This document shows positions 38,036 through 47,020 of a stretch of DNA of 64,000 bases, in pieces. Position numbers and translations under genes: made by a program. The notes beneath the pieces are model-generated. The model was not told where the DNA came from. It searched no databases and was given only the letters and a program-made list of their open reading frames with translations. Origin of the DNA: Pseudomonas sp. DC1.2 (GTDB taxonomy: Bacteria; Pseudomonadota; Gammaproteobacteria; Pseudomonadales; Pseudomonadaceae). The stretch lies in NCBI RefSeq assembly GCF_034351645.1, contig NZ_CP133782.1, positions 5,424,001-5,488,000 of the forward strand, written 5' to 3'. How positions within the stretch are numbered: the stretch's first letter is position 1; each line of letters begins with the position of its first letter.

Positions 38036-39466
38036 ATGACCCTTTACGTCAATCTCGCCGAATTGCTCGGCACACGTATCGAACAAGGCTTCTATCGCCC
38101 TGGCGACCGGTTGCCCTCGGTACGAGCATTGAGCGTTGAACACGGGGTCAGCCTGAGCACGGTGCAACAGGCCTATCGGGTGCTGGAAGACGGCGGATTG
38201 GCGATCCCCAAACCCAAGTCAGGCTATTTCGTACCGGTGGGTCGTGAACTGCCTGAACTGCCAGCGATTGGCCGTCCTGCGCAACGTCCGGTGGACATTT
38301 CCCAGTGGGACCAGGTCCTGGAACTGATTCGCGCGGTGCCGCGCAAAGACGTGGTGCAACTGGGACGCGGCATGCCGGACATCACGACGCCGACCCTGAA
38401 GCCGTTGCTGCGCGGGCTGGCACAGATCAGCCGACGCCAGGACATGCCGGGGCTGTATTACGACAATATCCACGGCACCCTGGAACTGCGCGAACAGATC
38501 GCTCGCCTGATGCTCGACTCCGGCTGCCAGTTGAGCGCCAACGATTTGGTGATAACCACCGGTTGCCACGAGGCGCTGTCCACCAGCATCCGCTCCATTT
38601 GCGAGCCCGGCGACATTGTCGCGGTGGATTCGCCGAGCTTTCACGGCGCCATGCAAACCCTTAAGGGCCTGGGCATGAAAGCCCTGGAAATCCCAACTGA
38701 CCCGATCACCGGCATCAGCCTTGATGCGCTGGAACTGGCCCTGGAACAATGGCCAATCAAGGCCATACAGTTGACCCCCAACTGCAACAATCCTTTGGGC
38801 TACATCATGCCGCAGGCGCGCAAACGAGCCTTGCTGAGCCTCGCACAGCGATTCGACGTGGCGATTATCGAGGACGATGTGTATGGCGAACTGGCCTACA
38901 CGTACCCGCGCCCCCGCACGATCAAATCCTTCGATGAGGACGGCCGCGTCCTGCTGTGCAGTTCTTTTTCCAAAACACTGGCGCCGGGGCTGCGCATTGG
39001 CTGGGTAGCACCGGGCCGCTATCTGGAACGGGTGCTGCACATGAAATACATCAGCACCGGCTCCACCGCGCCACAACCACAGATCGCTATCGCCGAATTT
39101 CTCAAAGCCGGGCACTTCGAACCTCATTTGCGGCGGGTGCGCACACAATACCAGCGCAATCGCGACGTGATGATCGACTGGATCACCCGTTATTTCCCTG
39201 CCGGCACCCGCGCCAGTCGCCCACAGGGCAGCTTTATGCTGTGGGTCGAGCTGCCGGAAGAATTCGACACCTTGAAACTGAATCGAGCACTGCACGATCA
39301 AGGCGTACAGATTGCTGTCGGCAGCATTTTTTCGGCCTCGGGCAAGTACCGCAATTGCTTGCGGATGAACTACGCCGCCAAACCGACTGCGCAGATTGAG
39401 GACGCGGTACGCAAAGTGGGCGCGGCCGCCATCAAGTTGCTGGCAGACACTCCCGAGCGGGGCTGA
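38036..39466 (+). CDS. MocR-type regulator (GntR HTH fused to PLP aminotransferase fold)
   Basis: 476 residues. N-terminal GntR winged HTH about 1-75 (GTRIEQGFYRPGDRLPSVRA then VSLSTVQQAYRVLEDGGL). Aminotransferase I/II domain about 95-470 with PNCNNPLGY, DDVYGELAY and PLP lysine in SSFSKTLAPGLRIGW. These proteins sense PLP or amino compounds and regulate neighbours, normally without catalysing transamination. The divergent DUF1127 gene is the nearest candidate target. Confidence 0.93.
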   Translation: MTLYVNLAELLGTRIEQGFYRPGDRLPSVRALSVEHGVSLSTVQQAYRVLEDGGLAIPKPKSGYFVPVGRELPELPAIGRPAQRPVDISQWDQVLELIRAVPRKDVVQLGRGMPDITTPTLKPLLRGLAQISRRQDMPGLYYDNIHGTLELREQIARLMLDSGCQLSANDLVITTGCHEALSTSIRSICEPGDIVAVDSPSFHGAMQTLKGLGMKALEIPTDPITGISLDALELALEQWPIKAIQLTPNCNNPLGYIMPQARKRALLSLAQRFDVAIIEDDVYGELAYTYPRPRTIKSFDEDGRVLLCSSFSKTLAPGLRIGWVAPGRYLERVLHMKYISTGSTAPQPQIAIAEFLKAGHFEPHLRRVRTQYQRNRDVMIDWITRYFPAGTRASRPQGSFMLWVELPEEFDTLKLNRALHDQGVQIAVGSIFSASGKYRNCLRMNYAAKPTAQIEDAVRKVGAAAIKLLADTPERG

Positions 39467-39470
39467 ACGG

Positions 39471-39995
39471 TCAGTCGAGTTGAAACCGGCCTGAGGCCTG
39501 GAACAGGCTAATGTCGCTAACTCGCGCTGACGAGTGATCGAGGTCGGCGTCGACCTCCAACTCCAACTGCCAGTGTTGTCCTTGCAAAATATGGCCCTCG
39601 ACCCACGGCCGGATACGCTCTCCAGGTCGCAACCGCGTCTCGCCTGGTGCGCCCTCGGTGTCACTTAGCCAACTGACCTTACGGCCGTCGAGTTGCGCAG
39701 ACATCAGCCGCAGGTGCAACGTACCCGGACCAAAGCGATAGCGCTGCAGATCAGCCGCCGGCGCGTCGAAGCGCACGGCCATCGATTGAGGGTGCGGGCA
39801 CCGCACCTGCAAGTGGACTCGTCGCGGACCAAAACTCAAATCGGTTCCAGTACGCGAGGCCTGCAACCTGTCGCGGGTATAGTTGCCGTAATCCAGCGTA
39901 GAGGGACTCAGTTGCAGCGAACATTCCGTCTGCCCGTGGGCTTCGGAGGCCCCGATCAACAGCAACATCCAACAGCTTTTTGAAAAATTGTTCAT
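39471..39995 (-). CDS. Minor fimbrial subunit or adhesin of chaperone-usher system
   Basis: 174 residues with a signal peptide (MNNFSKSCWMLLLIGASEAHG). The mature part begins QTECSLQLSPSTLDYGNYTR, has a second Cys in VHLQVRCPHP as in Ig-like pilins, and ends with the alternating pattern SDISLFQASGRFQLD typical of a donor/acceptor terminal strand. Last gene of the cluster, 25 bases after the usher. Presumed tip or minor subunit; the longer ORF upstream lies within the usher and is rejected. Confidence 0.75.
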   Translation of the reverse strand: MNNFSKSCWMLLLIGASEAHGQTECSLQLSPSTLDYGNYTRDRLQASRTGTDLSFGPRRVHLQVRCPHPQSMAVRFDAPAADLQRYRFGPGTLHLRLMSAQLDGRKVSWLSDTEGAPGETRLRPGERIRPWVEGHILQGQHWQLELEVDADLDHSSARVSDISLFQASGRFQLD

Positions 39996-40020
39996 GTCAT
40001 CCTCTGGATCAAAAGTTACC

Positions 40021-42435
40021 TCACCTGCAAACGGCATCGACCGTCTCGTAGGGCGCGGTGGTTGCCGGAGGGTCCAGAAGCTGGAGTTCAAGCAGGCAAC
40101 GGCGTTCACCGGGCAACGCCAGCAGCAGTTCAAGCTGCCGGGGGGCGTCGGCCAGGTAGGTCACGCCAGCATCGACCACGGTGGTCAGGTACTGGCCTTG
40201 GTTGTCATACACAGACACGCCTTTGGGCACCCATTTGCCGTCGACGGTACGGACACGCAACATCACCTGACGCGCCGTGCTCAGCGCGAAATCAATGCGC
40301 GGCACCGCACCGCGTCCGGCTTCGATCTCTTGATACCCGTTGAGCACCGCGGTATTGCGCGGCAGGCTCAGCGTGTCGATTTCCAGCCGACTGACCTGAT
40401 AGGCCGGCAAACTGGCGGCCACGGCTTGGCCAGCGGCATCGGTCCAGACCGGCCCTTGAGGCGTGCTCAATTTAATGCCCGCCTGCTGGCCCGCCTTGAG
40501 CACACCAAAGGTGTCACGTAACGCGTAAGGCGAAGCCGTCAGCCCCCCTTCATGCAGCGCCACGCCGCCGCGTAATGTGAGGTCGTGACTCGAGGAGCCG
40601 GCGCCCGTGCGTGCGTAACCCACGTCAACGCGGGTGTATCGGGGCAATGCGCTGATCCGTCCGTTGAAATCTGTCTGGCCAGCGGTGTTCCTTTCTGCGG
40701 CGAGGCTGTAGCCCAGCGTTTCGCTGACCTGCTCGTTGTAGCGAGCGCCGGATCGCTGACCGCGTCGGTCATCATGGCGCACGTAGGTATTGAGACTCCT
40801 GCTGCGCCCCAATGGCACGCTCAATGAGGCATAGACGCCAGTGCCAGCTGCATCGCGGGTATCGCCGCCCTCTTCACGTTCGATGCTCAATGACAGGTTG
40901 GCCTCGCTAAACGCCCGCGACCAAGAGGCGCCGATGCGTGAGCGATCCTTACCGCCCTCCGAGGCATAACGTGTGAACGTGCCGGTGAACGCCCCCCACT
41001 CTCTGTCGGAGTAGCTCATCGCACCTCCCCACTGACGCTCAGCCCGACCATAAAGGTCGATATCGTCGGGCGTAGCGCCTGTGTCTGCCAGGGTGCGAAA
41101 AGCCTGATTACGCTGGCTGGCCGTCAAGCTGGCGGACAATCGCGGTCCCAGCGAGGTGCTGAAATTCACCTGCAACTCCCGCCCCTGGCCCAAGGCTGAC
41201 GTGCGAGAACTCAGCTGTTGCACACCCACTACGGTCGTCTGCGTCAACGCCTGTTGCACACCCCAACCCAAAGACTGGTACTCGTTGGCGCCCAACAACC
41301 CGGTGGTCACCTGCGTCTGAGGCCACCACCGCCAATCCTTGCTGATCGCAAAGAACGAGGGTGTCTCACGCTGATCATCCGCAAACCGGCGGATCGTACC
41401 GGCCGCAATCCCATAACCCGCAGCCACGCCAAGGTTGGCAGGGCGAAAATTACCCGGTGACACCCGCCACTGACGACGCTCGCCCCCCTCTTCGAAGATC
41501 GTCACCTCGAGGTCCAATTGATGACTGATGAGTGGCAGATCACGCAGCGTGAACGGTCCACCGGGTACCAGCGTGGTATAGATCACCACGCCACTCTGAC
41601 GCACCTCGATCCGCGACGGCGAGTAAGCCAAGCCCTCAACGACTGTTCCGACACCGAGTCCCTCGCCATTACGCTTATCAAGCGCTGTTTCGGGGGTGAT
41701 CTGGAGGCCAGTGAACGGCCCACCGGCAAACAGCGTTGAGCTCATGTTGAGCTGACCCAGTTGGACATTCGCCGCATAAGGCTCCCAGGTCCGTGAAGCT
41801 TGGGTGTAGAGCGTTTCGAAACGCTCCACGCCCTGAAATGAAGTGTAGTTTTGCCGACTGCGGATGACCCACCCACCGGCGTTAAACCCAACTTCGCTAC
41901 CAAGACTTCGATACTGGCTCGATTGTCCCTGATTCGAACTGGACACCACCAACGCGTCATAGTTGAACAACCCGGCCATACCACCCGTGGCCCAAGTACG
42001 TGGTTGCAGCGCCTGCTCCAACAACTGATCGGTGGGCACTAAAAGCCCCACGCGCTGCTGACCAGGATCGAGTCGCACCTGGACCCCGGCGAGACCGTCG
42101 ATGACGCGTAGACACTGGGATTTTTCAGCGTTGGCAAGCAAACCGGAGGGCGCAGCAATGCCTGCTTGGTCAAGCAGATTGGCATCGATACACAGCTGAC
42201 CCTCGCCATCAAACGTCACCAGCACTTGCCCCGCTGGCGCGCCGTTGACCAGCAGCGAGACTCGACTGGCTCCGGCTTGAAAACGTGGCGCAGTGCGGAA
42301 GTGTTCAGCGACTTTCGGGTCGATTCCGCGGGTTTCAAGCACCTCGTAATCGAACTCGGTCAGCGTCTCGCTCCAGGCTTTTTGCAGCACTCCCATCAGC
42401 AGCAAACAGCCATAACGAAGCTTGTCACGGCTCAT
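40021..42435 (-). CDS. Fimbrial outer membrane usher protein
   Basis: 804 residues, FimD/PapC superfamily. Signal peptide at the N-terminus (LRYGCLLLMGVLQKAWS), N-terminal periplasmic domain (FDYEVLETRGIDPKVAEHFR), 24-strand barrel with plug region (SRIEVRQSGVVIYTTLVPGG and PFTLRDLP) and C-terminal Ig domains ending in a Cys pair (RRCLLELQLLD, TVDAVCR). It translocates chaperone-bound subunits. Its ATG overlaps the chaperone stop by one base (TAATG), so the two are coupled. Confidence 0.93.
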   Translation of the reverse strand: MSRDKLRYGCLLLMGVLQKAWSETLTEFDYEVLETRGIDPKVAEHFRTAPRFQAGASRVSLLVNGAPAGQVLVTFDGEGQLCIDANLLDQAGIAAPSGLLANAEKSQCLRVIDGLAGVQVRLDPGQQRVGLLVPTDQLLEQALQPRTWATGGMAGLFNYDALVVSSSNQGQSSQYRSLGSEVGFNAGGWVIRSRQNYTSFQGVERFETLYTQASRTWEPYAANVQLGQLNMSSTLFAGGPFTGLQITPETALDKRNGEGLGVGTVVEGLAYSPSRIEVRQSGVVIYTTLVPGGPFTLRDLPLISHQLDLEVTIFEEGGERRQWRVSPGNFRPANLGVAAGYGIAAGTIRRFADDQRETPSFFAISKDWRWWPQTQVTTGLLGANEYQSLGWGVQQALTQTTVVGVQQLSSRTSALGQGRELQVNFSTSLGPRLSASLTASQRNQAFRTLADTGATPDDIDLYGRAERQWGGAMSYSDREWGAFTGTFTRYASEGGKDRSRIGASWSRAFSEANLSLSIEREEGGDTRDAAGTGVYASLSVPLGRSRSLNTYVRHDDRRGQRSGARYNEQVSETLGYSLAAERNTAGQTDFNGRISALPRYTRVDVGYARTGAGSSSHDLTLRGGVALHEGGLTASPYALRDTFGVLKAGQQAGIKLSTPQGPVWTDAAGQAVAASLPAYQVSRLEIDTLSLPRNTAVLNGYQEIEAGRGAVPRIDFALSTARQVMLRVRTVDGKWVPKGVSVYDNQGQYLTTVVDAGVTYLADAPRQLELLLALPGERRCLLELQLLDPPATTAPYETVDAVCR

Positions 42436-43139
42436 TACTGAGTGCTCAACGGCGCGTCGTAGCTGCCGACAGTAAAGCCGTAAGTGGTGGCAGGAAACAG
42501 CTGCACATGAGTGCCAAACGTCGACGATGCAGCGAGCATCAAGACTTCGCCAGGCAGAATATACGTGCGCCCGAGATCTACGGTGGCGCCGCCAGGAATC
42601 AGATTTACCGACTTGGCCAACCGCACCACATAAGGGCTGGGATTACTCACCTGAAGCTGCTTGCCAGTCACGACCCAATTCAAGAGCTTCCAGGGCGTGC
42701 GCTCCACCGCCAGGTTAGCCGGACGCAGAATCACCGGAATGTTCTGCCGCAACCCCAAGGTGACCCGAGCACCTTCAGCGTCTTGGCGAGGTGCGATGCC
42801 CTCGAAAACTACACGTTTGAGTCGTTCGGTTTTCAGCGGGGTGGCGCTATTCAGGATGAACCGTACCTGCTGGCTCTGACCTGGCTCAACCCGAGCCACG
42901 GGGGGTGACAAAATCAGCAGCGGCTCGTCGTCCTCGGCAATGTGTTCGATCACGCTGTAGAGCAACGATGGGTGGTCGTCGGTGTTGCGTACATTCAGGG
43001 TGGCTTCGCCCGTGGCCTGATCAACCACGACCACAGGTGTTTCCGGGACCATTCCAGCCGCCAAAACGCACTGGCTACCAAACGGCAGGCACAGCGCTAC
43101 AAAGGCGCCAAGCACCTGTAAAGATTGAGAGGGGGACAT
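42435..43139 (-). CDS. Periplasmic fimbrial chaperone
   Basis: 234 residues from ATG 43139 with GGGGG/GAGAGGGGGAC before it. Signal peptide to about 27 (VLGAFVALCLPFGSQCVLA); two Ig-like domains. The G1 donor strand and the conserved segments RVEPGQSQQVRFI and VVFEGIAPRQ match the PapD-like fold. The chaperone folds pilin subunits by donor-strand complementation and passes them to the usher. Confidence 0.9.
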   Translation of the reverse strand: MSPSQSLQVLGAFVALCLPFGSQCVLAAGMVPETPVVVVDQATGEATLNVRNTDDHPSLLYSVIEHIAEDDEPLLILSPPVARVEPGQSQQVRFILNSATPLKTERLKRVVFEGIAPRQDAEGARVTLGLRQNIPVILRPANLAVERTPWKLLNWVVTGKQLQVSNPSPYVVRLAKSVNLIPGGATVDLGRTYILPGEVLMLAASSTFGTHVQLFPATTYGFTVGSYDAPLSTQ

Positions 43140-43204
43140 GAAAATCTCCAAAAGGCACAAACCCACGTTGCGAGCGCAACGCCGGTCAGTGCCCATGACG
43201 CGAT

Positions 43205-43263
43205 GGACCTGCCTGACTGAAGTCGTGTTAGACACACGTCGTCAGCTTGACCGAGTCAGGTCC
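43205..43263 (-). promoter_or_regulatory. Stem-loop between pilin and chaperone genes
   Basis: Arms GGACCTGCCTGACT (43205-43218) and AGTCAGGTCC (43254-43263) pair apart from a bulge near the middle; no T-run follows on the minus strand, so it is not a classical terminator. Located in the 148-base gap after the pilin gene. Confidence 0.6.
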
Positions 43264-43287
43264 TCAAGAAAAACGTATGAAGGCAGC

Positions 43288-43938
43288 TCAGAGGTAGATC
43301 ACGTCGAACGTAACCGACCCATCCAGCTTGACCTCACCACTTATTGGCGGCAGTTCGGATGTTGGACGGATAACGGCCGCCACGCTCATAGGGAACGTGT
43401 GCAAACTGGCTGCGATAGGACCGGCTACAGCACTGGGTCCCCAGGAATAGGAGATCGGTGCGTTGGTCACCAGCCCGGAGGTCGGAATCCGCCATACCGG
43501 ATTGGCTGGCGAGCGCACCAGGAAAATCTGTTCTTTGCCATCAGCCAGCGGCTTGCCGGTCAGCAGGCCAAAACCTCCGATGCCCACGCCCTGAGTGCTG
43601 CCCAAGCCGTAATAGAGGGTATTACTGACCTGGCCGTTAAAAGTCAGCCCCGTCACCTTGGTGGCGCCACGGTTATCGGTCACCGCAAAGGCTATTGCGG
43701 CGTCTGCATTACAAGCGATCTGCAAGGTGATATCTCGTTGCGGCAGATTGTTTTGAGTAGTCGCGCTCAGACTGGCGGAAGAAATTTTGCCGAGGTCAAC
43801 CGTGCTGCCGTTGGCAAACGCCGGGATACAAGACGTCGGAATAATCGTACCGGTAACGGTCAGATCAACACTGGCGGCCTGCGCCGTGAAAGGCACCAGG
43901 GCCGTCGACATCGCCATGATCAGCATAATTTTGTTCAT
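43288..43938 (-). CDS. Major fimbrial subunit, DUF1120 type
   Basis: 216 residues with signal peptide (KIMLIMAMSTALVPFTAQAA). The mature protein begins SVDLTVTGTIIPTSCIPAFA; two cysteines (TSCIPAF and IACNADAAI) probably form the pilin disulfide, and the end (KLDGSVTFDVIYL) is an alternating donor-strand-type terminus. The DUF1120 group of small fimbrial proteins fits. First gene of pilin-chaperone-usher-minor subunit, all on the minus strand. Confidence 0.86.
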   Translation of the reverse strand: MNKIMLIMAMSTALVPFTAQAASVDLTVTGTIIPTSCIPAFANGSTVDLGKISSASLSATTQNNLPQRDITLQIACNADAAIAFAVTDNRGATKVTGLTFNGQVSNTLYYGLGSTQGVGIGGFGLLTGKPLADGKEQIFLVRSPANPVWRIPTSGLVTNAPISYSWGPSAVAGPIAASLHTFPMSVAAVIRPTSELPPISGEVKLDGSVTFDVIYL

Positions 43939-44167
43939 AAATACCTACCTGTGGAATGGATAAAACATCAGACAACGATCAGAGGAGGTGGAAACCACCT
44001 CTCACGTGATCAATGCCAAGCGATCATTCCGTTTCTTGTAGGGTTTATATGTAGGGTATTTCGTTATCTAGGTGTGGTATTGGCTAAAACTGCTGTAGTC
44101 CCATCACAACGAAAGCAGGAATTCTGACAAGTCCAAGCGCAATACCTTTCAAGGAAGCTGATGTCCA

Positions 44168-45778
44168 ATGCCACAATTGGGCCTTTGCCCTGACCCGAGA
44201 ACATACGATTTGAGATGCACACTGGCCCCTTCCTTCGCACTGCTGATTGCCCTGCTGCTCAACGGCTGTGCGAGCCTGGACACCGCTCGACACCCCAGCC
44301 AGGCATTGCCGGCAATGAACTCGGCGTTCGGCCGTTCGATCCAGGCCCAGGCTGCGCCGTATCAGGGCCGCTCAGGTTTTCGCCTGTTGTCCAACAGCAC
44401 CGAGGCCTTCATGGCCCGCGCCGAACTGATCCGTCACGCCCAAACCAGCCTCGATTTGCAGTACTACATCGTCCACGACGGTATCAGCACCCGCATGCTG
44501 GTGGACGAACTGCTCAAAGCTGCCGATCGCGGCGTGCGGGTGCGGATCCTGCTCGATGACACCACCAGCGACGGCCTCGACCAGATCATCGCCACCCTGG
44601 CGGCGCATCCACAGATTCAGATTCGCCTGTTCAACCCGCTGCACCTGGGCCGCAGCACCGGTGTGACACGAAACATGGGGCGGCTGCTCAACCTGTCACT
44701 GCAACACCGACGCATGCACAACAAGTTATGGCTGGCGGACAACAGCGTGGCCATCGTGGGCGGACGTAATCTGGGAGACGAGTATTTCGACGCCGAACCC
44801 AATCTGAATTTCACCGACATCGACATGCTCAGCGTGGGGCCGGTGGCCGAGCAGTTGGGGCATAGTTTTGACCAGTATTGGAACAGCGCCCTGAGCAAGC
44901 CAATCGGCGAATTCCTTTCCAGCACACCCACCCCCAAGGACCTGCAAAACACCCGTACCCGGCTTGAGGAGTCGTTGGCAGAGACCCGCAAACAGAACCA
45001 CGCGCTGTACAAACAACTGATGACCTACACCACCCATCCGCGCATGGACATCTGGCGGCGGGAGTTGATCTGGGCGTGGAACCAAGCCCTGTGGGACGCG
45101 CCCAGCAAAGTCCTGGCCAAGGATGAACCCGACCCGCAGTTGCTGCTGACCACGCAGTTGGCGCCTGAGCTGAACGGGGTGAGTAAAGAGCTGATCATGA
45201 TTTCGGCCTACTTCGTGCCGGGTCAACCGGGACTGGTGTACCTCACGGGCCGCGCCAACGCCGGGGTGTCGGTGAGCCTGCTGACCAACTCTCTGGAAGC
45301 CACCGACGTCCCGGCGGTGCATGGCGGTTACGCGCCGTATCGCAAAGCGTTACTGGAACATGGCGTGCAATTGTTCGAGCTGCGGCGTCAGCCCGGTGCC
45401 GGGGGCGGCAGTGGTCCGCGCTTGTTCCGCCGGGGGCCCTATCAGGGCTCGGACTCAAGCCTGCACAGCAAAGCGATGATTTTCGACCAGCAGAAATCGT
45501 TCATTGGCTCGTTCAACTTCGACCCACGGTCAGTGCTATGGAACACCGAAGTCGGGGTGCTGGTAGAAAGCCCCGAGCTCGCGGCGCACGTGCGCGACCT
45601 GGCGCTGCAAGGCATGGCGCCGGCCCTGAGTTATCAGGCGAAGCTGGAGAACGGAAACGTTGTCTGGGTGACCGAAGATAACGGCAAACTGCACACCCTG
45701 ACCCAGGAGCCGGGGAGCTGGTGGCGACGCTTCAATGCGTGGTTCAGCACCACCGTTGGCCTGGAGCGGATGCTTTAA
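44168..45778 (+). CDS. Phospholipase D family lipoprotein (cardiolipin synthase-like)
   Basis: 536 residues from ATG 44168. Lipobox LLLNGC (Cys34) after a hydrophobic stretch PSFALLIALLL; a TTG at 44210 in frame would give a more usual lipoprotein signal and may be the true start. Two HKD motifs: HNKLWLADNSVAIVGGRNLGD (His184, Lys186) and HSKAMIFDQQKSFIGSFNFD. This is the ClsC/YmdC-like layout, so it may make cardiolipin or hydrolyse phospholipid at the membrane. Its partner YmdB is not present here. Confidence 0.87.
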   Translation: MPQLGLCPDPRTYDLRCTLAPSFALLIALLLNGCASLDTARHPSQALPAMNSAFGRSIQAQAAPYQGRSGFRLLSNSTEAFMARAELIRHAQTSLDLQYYIVHDGISTRMLVDELLKAADRGVRVRILLDDTTSDGLDQIIATLAAHPQIQIRLFNPLHLGRSTGVTRNMGRLLNLSLQHRRMHNKLWLADNSVAIVGGRNLGDEYFDAEPNLNFTDIDMLSVGPVAEQLGHSFDQYWNSALSKPIGEFLSSTPTPKDLQNTRTRLEESLAETRKQNHALYKQLMTYTTHPRMDIWRRELIWAWNQALWDAPSKVLAKDEPDPQLLLTTQLAPELNGVSKELIMISAYFVPGQPGLVYLTGRANAGVSVSLLTNSLEATDVPAVHGGYAPYRKALLEHGVQLFELRRQPGAGGGSGPRLFRRGPYQGSDSSLHSKAMIFDQQKSFIGSFNFDPRSVLWNTEVGVLVESPELAAHVRDLALQGMAPALSYQAKLENGNVVWVTEDNGKLHTLTQEPGSWWRRFNAWFSTTVGLERML

Positions 45779-45801
45779 CCGACAACACATTCCCACAGGT
45801 T

Positions 45802-46947
45802 TCAGGCAGGCGCGGCTTGAGCGCCAAATGCCCCTTGTCGTGACAACAGAATCACCAGTCCCAACGCCCCCGCAGCCATCAGCAACGGCAACGCATGCCC
45901 GCTGATCCATTGACTCCCGGCACCCGCCGCCAAAGGCCCGACCAAACAACCGATCCCCCACAACTGCGCGACATGGGCATTGGCCCGCACCAGTGCGTCA
46001 TCACGGTAACGCTCGCCGATCAGAATCAACGACAAGGTGAATAAACCACCGGCACTGGCGCCAAACAACACCCACAACGGCCAGATCAGCAACGTATCGA
46101 TCAGCAGCGGAATCGCCAAACTCGACAACAACAAAACCACCGCGCAGCCCGCAAACAAAGTCCGCCGCGGCAGTCGATCCGCCAGTGCGCCAATCGGTAA
46201 TTGCAGCAAGGCATCACCAACCACCACGGTGCTGACCATGGCCAGTGCAATGTCTGCGGTGAACCCCTGGCGCAGGCAATAAACCGGCAGCAACGTCAGA
46301 ATCATCGCCTCGAACGCGGCGAACAGTGACACCGCCCAGGCAATCGCCGGCAGGCCTCGGCAAAACGCCAGCAAGTCGCTGAAGGTCACGCTGCAGGCAT
46401 CACTGGTCGGTGCGCCACTACGCCCCAACAACAGCAAGGGCGCGGCCAGCAGTAGACCGACGCCGACCCAGAAACCGTAATCGCCCTCAGTGCCCAGCAC
46501 ACCCAGCAGCAATGGCCCGCACAGCTGACTCAACGCATAGCTGGCGCCATACAACGCCACCAGCCGCCCACGCCACTGCTCGACCACCAGTTGGTTGATC
46601 CAGCTTTCCCCGAGAATAAAAACGATCGTCAGGATCACGCCGATCATCAGCCGCAGCACCAGCCAGACCGGGTAGCTCGGCAACAGCGCGAGCAATCCAA
46701 TCGACAGTGCGCCGGCCCACAAGCACAGACGCATCAGGTTGGCCGTACCGAAGCGTGCGGCTAGGTGACCAGAGACTTTGGCCCCCAACAACACGCCAAT
46801 GGCCGGCATGGCCGCCATCACGCCGATTGCAAACGAGCCATACCCCCAGCTTTCCAGACGAAAAGACACCAGCGGCATGCTGACGCCCAGCGCCAGGCCG
46901 ACGCTCAAGACAGAGGCCAAAACGGCAAAATACGTCGCCCAACGCAT
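45802..46947 (-). CDS. MFS transporter
   Basis: 381 residues from ATG 46947 (AGGAG 8 bases before); 12 membrane segments expected. N-terminal ATYFAVLASVLSVGLALGVS, the GAKVSGHLAARFG loop and GESWINQLVVEQWRGRLVAL resemble the YcaD/TetA-like small drug-exporter group of MFS. Substrate unknown. Converges on the phospholipase D gene with 23 bases between stops. Confidence 0.88.
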   Translation of the reverse strand: MRWATYFAVLASVLSVGLALGVSMPLVSFRLESWGYGSFAIGVMAAMPAIGVLLGAKVSGHLAARFGTANLMRLCLWAGALSIGLLALLPSYPVWLVLRLMIGVILTIVFILGESWINQLVVEQWRGRLVALYGASYALSQLCGPLLLGVLGTEGDYGFWVGVGLLLAAPLLLLGRSGAPTSDACSVTFSDLLAFCRGLPAIAWAVSLFAAFEAMILTLLPVYCLRQGFTADIALAMVSTVVVGDALLQLPIGALADRLPRRTLFAGCAVVLLLSSLAIPLLIDTLLIWPLWVLFGASAGGLFTLSLILIGERYRDDALVRANAHVAQLWGIGCLVGPLAAGAGSQWISGHALPLLMAAGALGLVILLSRQGAFGAQAAPA

Positions 46948-47020
46948 GCTCCACGCTCCTGTGGATATTTTTATGTACGGCACAAAACACGGTTGGAGCG
47001 ACGTCGTTAAGAAAACAGAC

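Noticed and set aside
38219..39664. 481-residue minus-strand ORF opposite the MocR gene
   Set aside because: Overlaps a clear MocR regulator and shows no protein-like pattern.
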